Below are positions 33,962 through 41,389 of a DNA stretch of 46,722 bases, piece after piece. The position numbers and the translations under genes are program-made. The notes beneath the pieces were generated by a model. That model had not been told where the DNA came from and did no database searches. It worked only from the letters and a program-made list of their open reading frames with translations. How positions within the stretch are numbered: the first letter of the stretch is position 1; every line of letters begins with the position of its first letter. The DNA is from Lachnospiraceae bacterium 28-4 (GTDB lineage Bacteria; Bacillota; Clostridia; Lachnospirales; Lachnospiraceae), in assembly GCA_000403275.2 (NCBI GenBank), contig KE159600.1, positions 220,191 to 266,912 on the forward strand. The letters are read 5' to 3'.

Positions 33962-34359
33962 AACAGTCTATCAAAAAGGCGGCTGCGGCTATCATTGCTT
34001 TCGCTATTTTAATAGGGGGTATTGCGCTTGCGATCTATTTGAAACAAGTATCCGATTATAAGCGCTCTGTGAGCGAAACCTCTATTGAGGAAATCTGCCT
34101 TTCGGACATTCCGAATGGGGTCTACATTGGTGAATGCGATGTTAATTTTATCTATGCAAAGGTAGAGGTCACAATACAAAATGGAGAAATTACAGGCATT
34201 CGCATTTTAGAGCATAAAAACGAGCGAGGCCAAGCCGCGGAAGCGGTTGTTGATAGAATTGTCGCGGAACAGCGGATAGATGTTGATGCCGTGTCAGGCG
34301 CAACAAATTCCAGTACTGTGTTAAAAAAAGCAGTTGAAAATGCCCTGAATAATGATTAG
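33958..34359 (+). CDS. Membrane-anchored FMN-binding domain protein
   Basis: A 133-residue protein with an N-terminal membrane anchor (about residues 8-28) and an extracellular FMN-bind domain. DAVSGATNSS near the C-terminus is the motif in which the threonine is covalently flavinylated in RnfG/NqrC and fumarate-reductase-like proteins. The ATG at 33958 overlaps the previous stop and has GAGGTG upstream. It may pass electrons across the membrane with the reductase encoded before it. No ApbE flavin transferase is in the window. Confidence 0.88.
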   Translation: MKQSIKKAAAAIIAFAILIGGIALAIYLKQVSDYKRSVSETSIEEICLSDIPNGVYIGECDVNFIYAKVEVTIQNGEITGIRILEHKNERGQAAEAVVDRIVAEQRIDVDAVSGATNSSTVLKKAVENALNND

Positions 34360-34385
34360 GTGAACGGCAAAAATGGTGAATATGA

Positions 34386-34490
34386 ATGGAATGGATATTG
34401 TGTCCTATATGTGGGAGTAAGACCCGTGACAGAATAAGAGAAGATACTGTTTTAAAGAATTATCCCCTTTACTGTCCAAAAACTGGATGA
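34386..34490 (+). pseudogene. Truncated cysteine-rich KTR protein gene
   Basis: The 34-codon frame reads MEWILCPICGSKTRDRIRED then TVLKNYPLYCPKTG. This is the first zinc-ribbon half of a cysteine-rich KTR protein, which is common in Firmicutes conjugative transposons. After CPK the sequence switches to an IS66 fragment, so the second half is lost. Confidence 0.7.
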
Positions 34491-34714
34491 CCATCAATAC
34501 TGTTCGGGGAGCGTAGGCCAGTGCAATCATCTACAGCATTACAGAAACTGCCAGAGCCAACAAACTGAATGTGTACTACTACGTCAGGCATCTGCTTACA
34601 GAATTACCAAAGCTGCTTTATGAAAATGGAAATATAGAACAATCACAGCTGGAGCCATTAATGCCATGGTCAAAAGACCTGCCTGTTGATTGCTACAGCA
34701 AGCGTCGCGACTAA
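34481..34714 (+). pseudogene. C-terminal fragment of an IS66-family transposase gene
   Basis: One frame carries SAIIYSITETARANKLNVYY, then LEPLMPWSKDLPVDCYSKRR before its stop, the typical IS66 C-terminal block. An early TAG after NTVRGA shows it is dead. It is joined directly to the KTR fragment. Confidence 0.7.
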
Positions 34715-34861
34715 GCGGCGTTTAATTTATCGTAAGGCGAGAAATTTGACCTTTACCTATCTGTACCATTTAGCAGAAGAAACACCGCTTTTATACGCGA
34801 AGCTTGCATTGAAAGCAAACGGCTTGCAGGATTATGTAAATGCCATAAATGAGTTTAATTA
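34715..34861 (+). pseudogene. Unidentified coding remnant
   Basis: One open frame ends ...FTYLYHLAEETPLLYAKLAL followed by KANGLQDYVNAINEFN and a stop. It looks like the C-terminal end of a real protein, but I do not recognise the family and it has no start. Confidence 0.35.
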
Positions 34862-34940
34862 ACAGCCTATTTCCTATCTCCATCATTTTTCTTATGATGG
34901 AGATAAGCTTCTTAATCCATTCTTATGACATTCATTTGCA

Positions 34941-35198
34941 TTATTCTCTAAAATATACCTTATTTTTTGTTTTTCCTGTGCCTTTAAGGATATTCAGCTT
35001 TTCAGCCTTCAACAACAAACGGCTTGCCGTCTTTATTTCAACTTCCAGCAATTTTGCCGCAGCAACACTATTTATTTCTTTATTTGTTTCCAGATAAATC
35101 AAAATAATCTGCATTCTTGCTCTTTCCAATTCGGACATTGATTCGGCCATTCTCTCTTTTCTTTCAAAACCGTCTCTTATACGAATAATCGCATTCAA
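34941..35198 (-). pseudogene. C-terminal winged-helix fragment cut by an IS200 element
   Basis: The 85 codons read as a winged-helix end (IYLETNKEINSVAAAKLLEV, then EIKTASRLLLKAEKLNILKG), as found at the C-terminus of AlbA_2/RecG-like ATP-binding regulators. The frame begins exactly at the right end of the IS200 element, so the upstream part is missing or displaced. Confidence 0.55.
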
Positions 35199-35795
35199 CT
35201 ACCCCTGTGCAAGCACGCAAGCAGGGTATGCGGGTTTGTTTGTTCCTGCCTCTACTCATAATCATACAGGTTCATTTGTCCCTCTATCTCGTTACTCCGA
35301 TATAACTTCCTATACTCGCCTCCCTGGTTTTCCACATAATTTGCTATTACTTCCTCACTTCCATGCTCACTTACTGTTGCTACATAATACCCAGATGGCC
35401 AAAAATTTCCTCCTCATAATTTTTTCTTTACTTCTGGACATCTCCTGAATACCTCTCTCGCCGTTATGCTCTTTACTATCTGTGCCGGGCTATAATTCGG
35501 TGCTGACTGCACCAACAAATGTACATGGTCTTTATCCGCACCTATCTCCAAAAATATTAGTTCATATCTTTCGCTTATCTTTATACAGGTCTCTTTTATT
35601 ATTTTTTCTACCTCATCGCTTATTACTACTCTCCGATACTTCGTCGGTAATACAAAACGATACATCAGCTTTGATACATTGCGTGATTTGTGTATAACTT
35701 CACTCAATCTACACTTCTCCTTTTTTCTTTACATTGTATCATGCTTTTCTATCCTGTTAAAGTTTGCTTGCGCCCCAAGGGGCGGGGAATGTACC
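35198..35795 (-). mobile_element. IS200/IS605-family element with inactive TnpA
   Basis: A Y1-transposase gene is framed by subterminal hairpins instead of inverted repeats: CCCTG/CAGGG at 35203-35226 (right end) and CGCCCC/GGGGCG at 35771-35784 (left end). Exact cleavage sites are not fixed. The transposase has an internal stop. Confidence 0.72.
35252..35707 (-). pseudogene. tnpA: IS200-type TnpA transposase with an in-frame stop
   Basis: The first 97 codons carry the Y1 family's features, including the HUH-type motif DHVHLLVQSAPNYS. At 35414-35416 a TGA replaces the Trp expected in KKLWGGNFW. The same frame then continues for 53 codons with GGNFWPSGYYVATVSEHGSE and GGEYRKLYRS before its proper stop. 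The catalytic Tyr lies after the premature stop, so the product is inactive. Confidence 0.8.
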
Positions 35796-35805
35796 CGCAT
35801 TTCAT

Positions 35806-36730
35806 TCAAAAACAGCTATGCTGCTTTTTCGAATCTGTCTGGTGCTGCCTGTAGTATTCCTCTGGCGGCAGATAGCCGTTTGCTTCGTGGATACGCTTCC
35901 GGTTATAAAATATCCATATATACTCGAACACTGCGGCTTTGGCTTCCCCCCTTGTTCGGAAATGCTGCCCGTTGAGCCATTCCTGCTTTAACTTCCCCCA
36001 GAAGCTCTCCATCGGGGCGTTGTCCCAGCAGTTCCCTTTCCGGCTCATGCTGCGGATAAATCCATGTTCTTTTGCCAGTGCCTGATAATCCAGAGAGCAG
36101 TACCGGCTTCCCCTGTCAGAGTGCAGGATACAGCCCTCTGTAGCCTTTGTATAGCAGATGGCATCCCTAAGCGCTGATATCACCAGCTCTTTCGTCATGC
36201 GTCCGTCCATGGATATGCCGGCTATCTTATCCCCACATAGACCCATCACTCCTCAAGATAGAGCCAGCCTTCATCCGTCGGAATATAGGTGATGTCACTT
36301 ACTATTTTCTGTCCGGGTCTATCAGCGTCAAAATTCCTGTTCAGGATATTTTCTGCCACCGGAAGGTTATGCCCTGAATTCGTTGCTGCTTTATATTTTT
36401 TATGGCTTTTTGACCGTATGCCGTTTTCACGCATGATGCGTTCTATCCGCTTGTGGTTGACCGGCTTTTCTGATCTCCGGTTTATTTCATGGGTTATCTT
36501 TCTGCCTCCATAGGTGTTTCGTGATGCCTCGTGAATCCCTATGGTCTCTTGCAGAAGGGCTTCATTCTCTATACAGCGCAGACTTTTGGAACGTTTCCGC
36601 CACGCATAATAACCGCTTTTTGAAACCCGAAGCCGCTGCGCCATCTTCGCGACCCGGTATCTGGAGCGGTTCTGCTCCAAGTAAAGGCAACGGATCACTT
36701 CAGGTTCCTGGCAAAGAAGGCGCTTGCTTT
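35806..36730 (-). pseudogene. IS3-family transposase OrfB, split by a one-base deletion
   Basis: The first part has the HTH_21 region (YRVAKMAQRLRVSKSGYYAW) and the first catalytic Asp in IVSDITYIPTDEGWLYL. The frame then breaks at about 36247: one base is missing where related proteins read LAVVMDL. The second part, with SDRGSRYCS and the Glu in NAPMESFWGKLK, continues in another frame from GVMGLCGDKIAG. The protein is probably not made in functional form. Confidence 0.82.
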
Positions 36731-36979
36731 TTTTAGGAATTCATTTTCCTCTTCCAGGTCCTTTATGCGCTTTTTCAAGGCGCGCAGTTCGGCATCCTCC
36801 TGATGGAGGTTTCCACTGCCCACAAATGGCTCTGAGGGATGCTCCTTAAAGTGGGACATCCATGTATACAGGGTATTTACGTTGACCCCAAGCTCCCTTG
36901 CAACCTGTGCCGCTGGTACTCCTGACTGCACCCTCTTGCATGCCTCTTCCTTGAATTCGATACTGTACGTCTGTGCCAT
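36695..36979 (-). CDS. IS3-family transposase OrfA
   Basis: 94 residues: helix-turn-helix (CKRVQSGVPAAQVARELGVN, then VNTLYTWM) followed by a leucine-zipper-like coiled coil (ELRALKKRIKDLEEENEFLKK). An A7G run at 36728-36734 with the A-AAA-AAG pattern is a likely programmed -1 frameshift site for making the OrfAB fusion. Confidence 0.85.
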   Translation of the reverse strand: MAQTYSIEFKEEACKRVQSGVPAAQVARELGVNVNTLYTWMSHFKEHPSEPFVGSGNLHQEDAELRALKKRIKDLEEENEFLKKASAFFARNLK

Positions 36980-37127
36980 AATCTCTCCTCCTGACTTTCT
37001 GGATAGATTATACCACTCGTTCTATGTGTCTATCAAATGGGGGATAAGGCACATTATCAGGCACGGACTGCTTCATAAATATAAAAACTGATTTTTTAGC
37101 CATAAGTGTTACAAAAATGCTTGACCA

Positions 37128-37232
37128 CTACATACCTAACTCGGCTGCAGCTTTTGCACCGCCAAGCTCTTTTGCTAATTTTACGGCTTGGACTTTATAT
37201 TCCATGTCGTATTTCCGTTGTTTTTTTGCCAT
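37128..37232 (-). pseudogene. Fragment of a second IS3-type OrfA gene
   Basis: The 34 codons read MAKKQRKYDMEYKVQAVKLA then KELGGAKAAAELGM and a stop, where family members continue into the recognition helix. It is of another IS type than the neighbour at 35.8-37.0 kb. The bases around it (36980-37400) hold a further C-terminal scrap but no gene. Confidence 0.7.
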
Positions 37233-37401
37233 TGTAGTTGCCTCCTTGGTTCTCTTTGATTATACATCAAATCCTTGAGTATAAGGTGTCAACTAAAATG
37301 ATACAACATCACAACCGGTCCTCTGTTGGAAAGAGCCGACAATTATGAGGGAGAAATCAAACTTTACTAAACAATTATCTACAGATTTTAGCGGAAATAT
37401 C

Positions 37402-37430
37402 TTGAAACATTTCACATTCAATGGTATTAT
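37402..37430 (+). promoter_or_regulatory. Promoter of the antisense antitoxin RNA, locus 1
   Basis: TTGAAA, 17 bases, TATTAT on the plus strand. Transcription would start near 37437 and run into the 3' end of the toxin gene from the opposite side. Confidence 0.65.
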
Positions 37431-37436
37431 AACAAT

Positions 37437-37546
37437 ACAAAGGAAAAGCACCCACTCCAAAGTGGATGCTCCGAGTTAAGGCTAAAGAATGTCCTTACGG
37501 ACACCGCCTATCCTGTGGATCAGACAGGATAGGCATTTTTATTTTC
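37437..37546 (+). ncRNA. Antisense RNA antitoxin of type I locus 1
   Basis: About 110 bases from the promoter at 37402-37430 to an intrinsic terminator (GCCTATCCTG/CAGGATAGGC, then ATTTTTATTTT at 37507-37545). A first hairpin CCACT/AGTGG lies near 37452. The last bases are complementary to the end of the toxin reading frame, as in TxpA/RatA-type systems. The second locus at 41.2 kb repeats this layout. Confidence 0.65.
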
Positions 37547-37655
37547 GCTTGTTTCTCTTATCGAGAAAGGCAAGCAACGCAACAATTAAGCTACCAAAGG
37601 ACATCAGCAATGCTAATATTCCAATGAAAATCGAAATGATTTCAAAAGCTGTCAT
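37539..37655 (-). CDS. Type I holin-like membrane toxin, copy 1
   Basis: The 38-residue product starts MTAFEIISIFIGILALLMSF and ends LLAFLDKRNKRK: one hydrophobic helix and a basic tail, the form of putative holin-like toxins (Hol_Tox family, related in style to TxpA and BsrG). GGGAGGTGGCGCC precedes the ATG. The promoter at 37747-37775 gives a leader of roughly 85 bases, long enough to fold, as toxin mRNAs of this class do. Expression would harm the membrane unless blocked by the antisense RNA. Confidence 0.82.
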   Translation of the reverse strand: MTAFEIISIFIGILALLMSFGSLIVALLAFLDKRNKRK

Positions 37656-37746
37656 CGGCGCCACCTCCCTTCCTATGTATTCCGGCACGCCGGTTTTCAT
37701 AAACTCGGGAGGTTACCACCCTGTCATGGGTACTTTCCGTAAATGT

Positions 37747-37775
37747 ATTGTAACACGATGATATATGAATGGCAA
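37747..37775 (-). promoter_or_regulatory. Promoter of holin-like toxin 1
   Basis: On the minus strand TTGCCA, 17 bases, TACAAT. The leader between here and the toxin ATG includes a CCGGCGTGCCGG hairpin. Confidence 0.6.
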
Positions 37776-37799
37776 TTAGTTCTTTAGGTTTCTTGCAGG

Positions 37800-37975
37800 T
37801 ATCATGATACCCGCAAGAAACTCAGTATTCATCATACAATAGAAAGTCCACTTGGCAAACTTTCTATTGTCTTGAATAATTAGAGCCAACAGACATAAAG
37901 CAATCCCGGAAACGCCCATTTATCAACATCCTTGGTAGTTTATCCGCTACTTGGGCGTACTCTTTGTTATCGTTA
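37800..37975 (-). repeat. Repeated flank beside type I locus 1
   Basis: This block shares order and much sequence with 41390-41530: ATCATGATACCC, then AATAATTAGAGCCA, then GGAAA(C/T)GCCCATTTATCA-like text, and a CTTGTCCGTTACT-like end. The minus strand may be a decayed coding end. It accompanies each toxin locus. Confidence 0.6.
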
Positions 37976-38068
37976 AATTCATTTATTTAAGTTTCATGCA
38001 AATATACGCCTATTTTTACATCGATTATTATGGCTTGCTGATTTTCTGATGCCAAAATGTTGCCGACT

Positions 38069-38335
38069 TCACTTATCTCTATAATGAGAACCACATTGAA
38101 CAATCTTCATCGTATTATCCTCTATACGATAAACAATACGATTCGCATCATCTATCCTTCTGCTCCAATAAGCTGCTAAATCACCACTTAACCTTTCCGG
38201 CTTACCTATTCCATCATATCCATTCCGATCAATATCTTTCAATAGCTGAAGAATACGCCTTAACGTTTTCTTATCTTGCTTCATCCAATATTCAAAATCT
38301 TCCCATGCCGCATCTGACCATGACTTAATCATCAA
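38069..38335 (-). CDS. yoeB: YoeB-type mRNA-cleaving toxin
   Basis: 88 residues of the Txe/YoeB family, ribosome-dependent mRNA endonucleases. Motifs: SWSDAAWEDFEYWMKQDKKT at the start, GIGKPERLSGDLAAYWSRRI in the middle, and the C-terminal IVQCGSHYRDK with the catalytic His-Tyr end. It overlaps the antitoxin gene by 11 bases, as usual. Confidence 0.93.
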   Translation of the reverse strand: MMIKSWSDAAWEDFEYWMKQDKKTLRRILQLLKDIDRNGYDGIGKPERLSGDLAAYWSRRIDDANRIVYRIEDNTMKIVQCGSHYRDK

Positions 38336-38576
38336 AATCTACCTCATGTACCGTACCACCTGTAGCTTCCATCTGCGCTACCGACTCCTTCAGCCTAGTC
38401 ATATTTTCCTGCGAATAAAAAGGATCTACAGCCACTTCAAAAGGTATTCGCTTCTCACGCCCAAGTTTTTTGAGATAAATATTAATTGCCGTAGACAACG
38501 ACATGCCAATATCGGCACATGCCTGCTCTGCCATTTTTTTTACATCATCCTCTATACGCAAACTAATTTGAGCCAT
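38325..38576 (-). CDS. relB: RelB/DinJ-type antitoxin of YoeB
   Basis: 83 residues. The N-terminal ribbon-helix-helix domain (ISLRIEDDVKKMAEQACADI, GMSLSTAINIYLKK) binds DNA, and the C-terminal part would wrap the toxin. AGAGGTGATGTA precedes the ATG. It forms a two-gene operon with yoeB behind the promoter-operator at 38601-38634. Confidence 0.92.
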   Translation of the reverse strand: MAQISLRIEDDVKKMAEQACADIGMSLSTAINIYLKKLGREKRIPFEVAVDPFYSQENMTRLKESVAQMEATGGTVHEVDFDD

Positions 38577-38600
38577 TACATCACCTCTTTCTTAATGATG

Positions 38601-38634
38601 ATACTAGTATATTCCATATCGTAGCATTTGTAAA
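38601..38634 (-). promoter_or_regulatory. Promoter and palindromic operator of relB-yoeB
   Basis: On the minus strand TTTACA, 17 bases, TATACT. The perfect palindrome ATACTAGTAT (38601-38610) overlaps the -10, where the antitoxin or complex would repress. Confidence 0.75.
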
Positions 38635-38642
38635 GCATTTTA

Positions 38643-38875
38643 CTATACAGATTTCATTTTATAAATTATACTTATAAATTGTTCATACAGTATCTCTCTT
38701 TTATCATATAAGTACTTTTCTACATTATATCGATAATCAATAACTTTTGCTATTTCAGACGTAAAAACCACACCGATTATAGACACCATACCTGTTATCA
38801 TTGCCGCAATTATCACTTTATCTGTAGTACTCACAAACTTTTTCAAAAAATCAACTAAATACTCAATCCCATTCG
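38643..38875 (-). pseudogene. Truncated small membrane protein gene at the IS30 border
   Basis: The frame has one hydrophobic helix (VIIAAMITGMVSIIGVVF) followed by a charged tail with YNVEKYLYDKREILYEQFIS. It stays open upstream without an ATG right up to the IS30 end, so the start was probably removed by the insertion. A TTG at 38846 could act as a start but has no ribosome site. Family unknown. Confidence 0.5.
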
Positions 38876-38879
38876 GGCA

Positions 38880-40375
38880 TGCGGTGGAATTTACCTCTGC
38901 ATAAGTGGAGTTTACTCTTTCACATATCAGTGTTATACTCTCTATACCCTCCTGACAGCAGTAGAAGGAGGTTCTCCATGAGTAAATACATACCCGGTAA
39001 CCAGAAGCACCTGACCCTTGATGACCGCAAGTATATCGAAAAGTCTCTAAACCAAGGGCTTTCCTTCAAAGAGGTCGCTAAGTATCTGTGTAAAGATCCT
39101 ACCACCATCTCCAAAGAAATCAGGGTTCACCGTCTTAGTGACTGGTATCATAAGGGTACTTTCTATAACGCCCACAACTTCTGTATCCACCGTTACCGCT
39201 GCAGGAAGACTAACGTATGCCGTAAAATCATTCTCTGTGATGTAAAGTGCTCTTCCTGTCCTACCTGTAACCAGACCTGTCCTGACTTTGTAAGGGAACG
39301 CTGTGACCGCCTCGATAAAGCTCCTTATGTCTGTAATGGATGCCCTAAAGCCATAAATCATTGCACCATCGCCCATAAATGCCTCTATGATGCAAGGTTC
39401 GCTGACAGGAAGTACCGGGAACTCCTTTCGGATTCCCGTTCCGGCATCAGTATGACAAAGCATGCGCTGCGGCAGAAGGATATGGTCATCTCCCCGCTCA
39501 TCTCACAGGGGCAGTCCCCTTACCAGATCGTAACAAACCATCCGGAACTGGGTATGTCCGTCAGGACTCTTTACACTTATCTGGATGAAGGTCTTTTTAC
39601 TGCAAGGAATATCGACCTCAAGCGGAAAGTGAAGTTCAAGCCCCGTAAAAGCCACAATACACAGATCAGAGACCGTACTGTATTCCAAGGAAGGATATAT
39701 GCTGGCTTTCAGGCACTGTCTCCTGAACACTGGACGGAGATGGATACCGTTCACTCTTCCAATGAGTCCAAAAAGGTACTCCTGACATTCTTCTTAAAAC
39801 AAGAAAAGCTCTTTCTGGCTTTCCTTATGAACCGTTGTACAAAAGGTGCCGTCCATATGGTTTTTGACCGATTGGAAAAGAAACTGGGCGCTTATGATTT
39901 CCTGTGCCTTTTCGGCATCCTCCTGACTGACAGGGGTTCTGAGTTTGGTGATCCTGATGCTCTGGAAACAGGTATAGCCGGCATAGAGAGAACGAACATA
40001 TATTACTGTGACCCCATGCGCAGCGGTCAGAAAGGCGGTGTCGAAAACGTACACACCATGCTCAGGATGGTGCTGCCAAAAGGAACCAGTTTCGAATTCC
40101 TTACCCAGTGGGATGTGGACCTGACCGTAAACCACATCAATTCCACTCCCCGGGAGAGCCTTTCGGGAAAGACACCCTATACTGCCGCACTGGAAGTATA
40201 CGGTGAAGATGTCCTGAAAGCACTTCAGCTTAGACCGACCGCCCCTGATGAAGTCAATCTGACGCCTAAGCTGATTAAGTATAACCGTTAACACTCTCAC
40301 AAAATCTGCTGTCAGGATGGAATTCAGACTTTCACATTTTTACCATGCTGCCGGTGGAATTTAGTCTGACACACT
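38880..40375 (+). mobile_element. IS30-family insertion sequence
   Basis: A full-length IS30-type transposase gene lies between stretches containing GTGGAATTTA. Clear terminal inverted repeats could not be identified; instead this motif appears in direct orientation at 38884, about 40353 and about 40503. The limits given are approximate. Confidence 0.65.
38978..40291 (+). CDS. IS30-family DDE transposase
   Basis: A 437-residue transposase. N-terminal helix-turn-helix (LTLDDRKYIEKSLNQGLSFK, then DPTTISKEI), a cysteine-rich region (CDVKCSSCPTCNQTC) and an RNase H-like core with Asp in TEMDTV, Asp in LLTDRGSEF and Glu in GGVENVHTMLR. GAAGGAGG before ATG 38978 decides the start. No internal stop; probably functional. 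Confidence 0.92.
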   Translation: MSKYIPGNQKHLTLDDRKYIEKSLNQGLSFKEVAKYLCKDPTTISKEIRVHRLSDWYHKGTFYNAHNFCIHRYRCRKTNVCRKIILCDVKCSSCPTCNQTCPDFVRERCDRLDKAPYVCNGCPKAINHCTIAHKCLYDARFADRKYRELLSDSRSGISMTKHALRQKDMVISPLISQGQSPYQIVTNHPELGMSVRTLYTYLDEGLFTARNIDLKRKVKFKPRKSHNTQIRDRTVFQGRIYAGFQALSPEHWTEMDTVHSSNESKKVLLTFFLKQEKLFLAFLMNRCTKGAVHMVFDRLEKKLGAYDFLCLFGILLTDRGSEFGDPDALETGIAGIERTNIYYCDPMRSGQKGGVENVHTMLRMVLPKGTSFEFLTQWDVDLTVNHINSTPRESLSGKTPYTAALEVYGEDVLKALQLRPTAPDEVNLTPKLIKYNR

Positions 40376-40582
40376 AACTCTCCATCGGTCTGTTTTCTAT
40401 ACCAGAAAATCAGATATTTTGCAAGAAGCTGTCTTGATTATAACAGAAATCGGGTGTTTTGACTCTGGAAAATGTTCATATTTCTGTAAATTTTAAAGTG
40501 CAGTGGAATTTACTTCTGCACTGGAATTTAAAATTTCAAGTCAGCCAAAGATAAGAATGCAAAATAAAGATAGGAGTGCGGA

Positions 40583-40863
40583 ATGAAAAATAAAAAGTTA
40601 CTGGATATACTAACAGCGGCACGGATGGCAGACAGCCTGGAAGCATCATTAAGGAAAAACCGTGAATATCAGAATACCCTGAAACAGCAGAATATCGCAT
40701 TAAAAAAATGGACAATGCTAAACTTAGCCGGAAGCAGACAGCCATCGTTGACATGGCAATCTCTACCACCAACCATTGCGGCGCAGTGTACGGCGCAATA
40801 GCATACCGGCATGGGCTGAAAGCCGGCATACAGCTTTCAGCCGAATTATGTGGAATCATCTAG
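40583..40863 (+). pseudogene. DUF6809-like small gene with a frameshift in an A7 run
   Basis: The first 40 codons (MKNKKLLDILTAARMADSLE and on) run into an A7 tract at about 40705. Staying in frame gives an unrelated tail to 40801. Shifting the frame there yields MDNAKLSRKQTAIVDMAIST then AYRHGLKAGIQLSAELCGII and a stop at 40863, which resembles DUF6809-type phage/element proteins. Either the gene is broken or slippage at A7 makes both forms. Confidence 0.55.
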
Positions 40864-40870
40864 TATAATC

Positions 40871-40913
40871 AAAAAAGGACATTCCGGGAAACCGATTCAG
40901 GAATGTCCTTTTC
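40871..40913. terminator. Strong bidirectional terminator
   Basis: AAAAGGACATTCC pairs with GGAATGTCCTTTT across a short loop. It follows the DUF6809-like gene and insulates the toxin locus downstream. Confidence 0.85.
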
Positions 40914-41006
40914 TTCATTAATACTGCAAAATATAGCTTTCAATCAATCCAATATTTATAGATTACACCGTTAAAATTTTTCCTAAATTCCAGAATCAGA
41001 AAAGGA

Positions 41007-41035
41007 TTGTCGGATATTGGAAGTTATGCTATATT
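41007..41035 (+). promoter_or_regulatory. Promoter of holin-like toxin 2
   Basis: TTGTCG, 17 bases ending in TGC, TATATT: an extended -10 promoter. The leader is about 80 bases with a CCGTGTT-rich hairpin region. Confidence 0.62.
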
Positions 41036-41122
41036 AGATACACGGAACAACCGTGTTACAAGGCGGAAAGCCTCCCTCACTTGTGTGAACCACAAAATTC
41101 ATGAAGAAGGGAGGTGATGCAA

Positions 41123-41218
41123 ATGGATACATACGAAGTTTTTAGCCTGTTATTTTTAGGTGGTTCGTTCCTTCTTGCATTGCTTGCCTATATAGATAGG
41201 AATAACAAGCGAAAATAA
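41123..41218 (+). CDS. Type I holin-like membrane toxin, copy 2
   Basis: The 31-residue product runs MDTYEVFSLLFLGGSFLLAL then LAYIDRNNKRK. It has one short membrane helix and the same basic end as copy 1; the DNA around the stop (AACAAGCGAAAATAAA) is identical in both. AAGGGAGGTGATGCAA precedes the ATG. A terminator (AAGCCTACC/GGTAGGCTT) follows at once. Confidence 0.8.
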   Translation: MDTYEVFSLLFLGGSFLLALLAYIDRNNKRK

Positions 41219-41305
41219 ATAAGCCTACCTTGTACTTGGCAGTCTGGTAGGCTTAAAAACCATTTCCGGAGGCTAACCACTTTGTGGGCGGTTGCTTCCT
41301 TTTAT
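41210..41305 (-). ncRNA. Antisense RNA antitoxin of type I locus 2
   Basis: Runs on the minus strand from the promoter at 41312-41340 through a hairpin (CCGCCCACAAAGTGG) to the terminator GGTAGGCTTATTTATTTTC, whose tail is complementary to the toxin 3' end. Same order of parts as locus 1. Confidence 0.65.
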
Positions 41306-41311
41306 GTTTAC

Positions 41312-41340
41312 AATATACCATATCCGGCAGGGAGATTCAA
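41312..41340 (-). promoter_or_regulatory. Promoter of antitoxin RNA 2
   Basis: On the minus strand TTGAAT, 17 bases, TATATT. The spacer ends in ATGG, as it does at the promoter of antitoxin RNA 1. Confidence 0.65.
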
Positions 41341-41389
41341 GCCAATATTCCTTTAAAATGCAACACAGAATGCTTCCGCTCCCCACCAC

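Larger units (their letters stand above)
35806..36979 (-). mobile_element. IS3-family element (IS150-like), transposase broken
   Basis: OrfA (36695-36979) overlaps an OrfB frame that is split at about 36247. The ends were not pinned: they lie somewhere in 35790-35806 and 36980-37040. The left end abuts the IS200 element, so one inserted beside the other. Confidence 0.75.

Noticed and set aside
39047-40300. Long minus-strand frames inside the IS30 transposase
   Set aside because: These are shadows of the transposase; they lack start signals and domain features.
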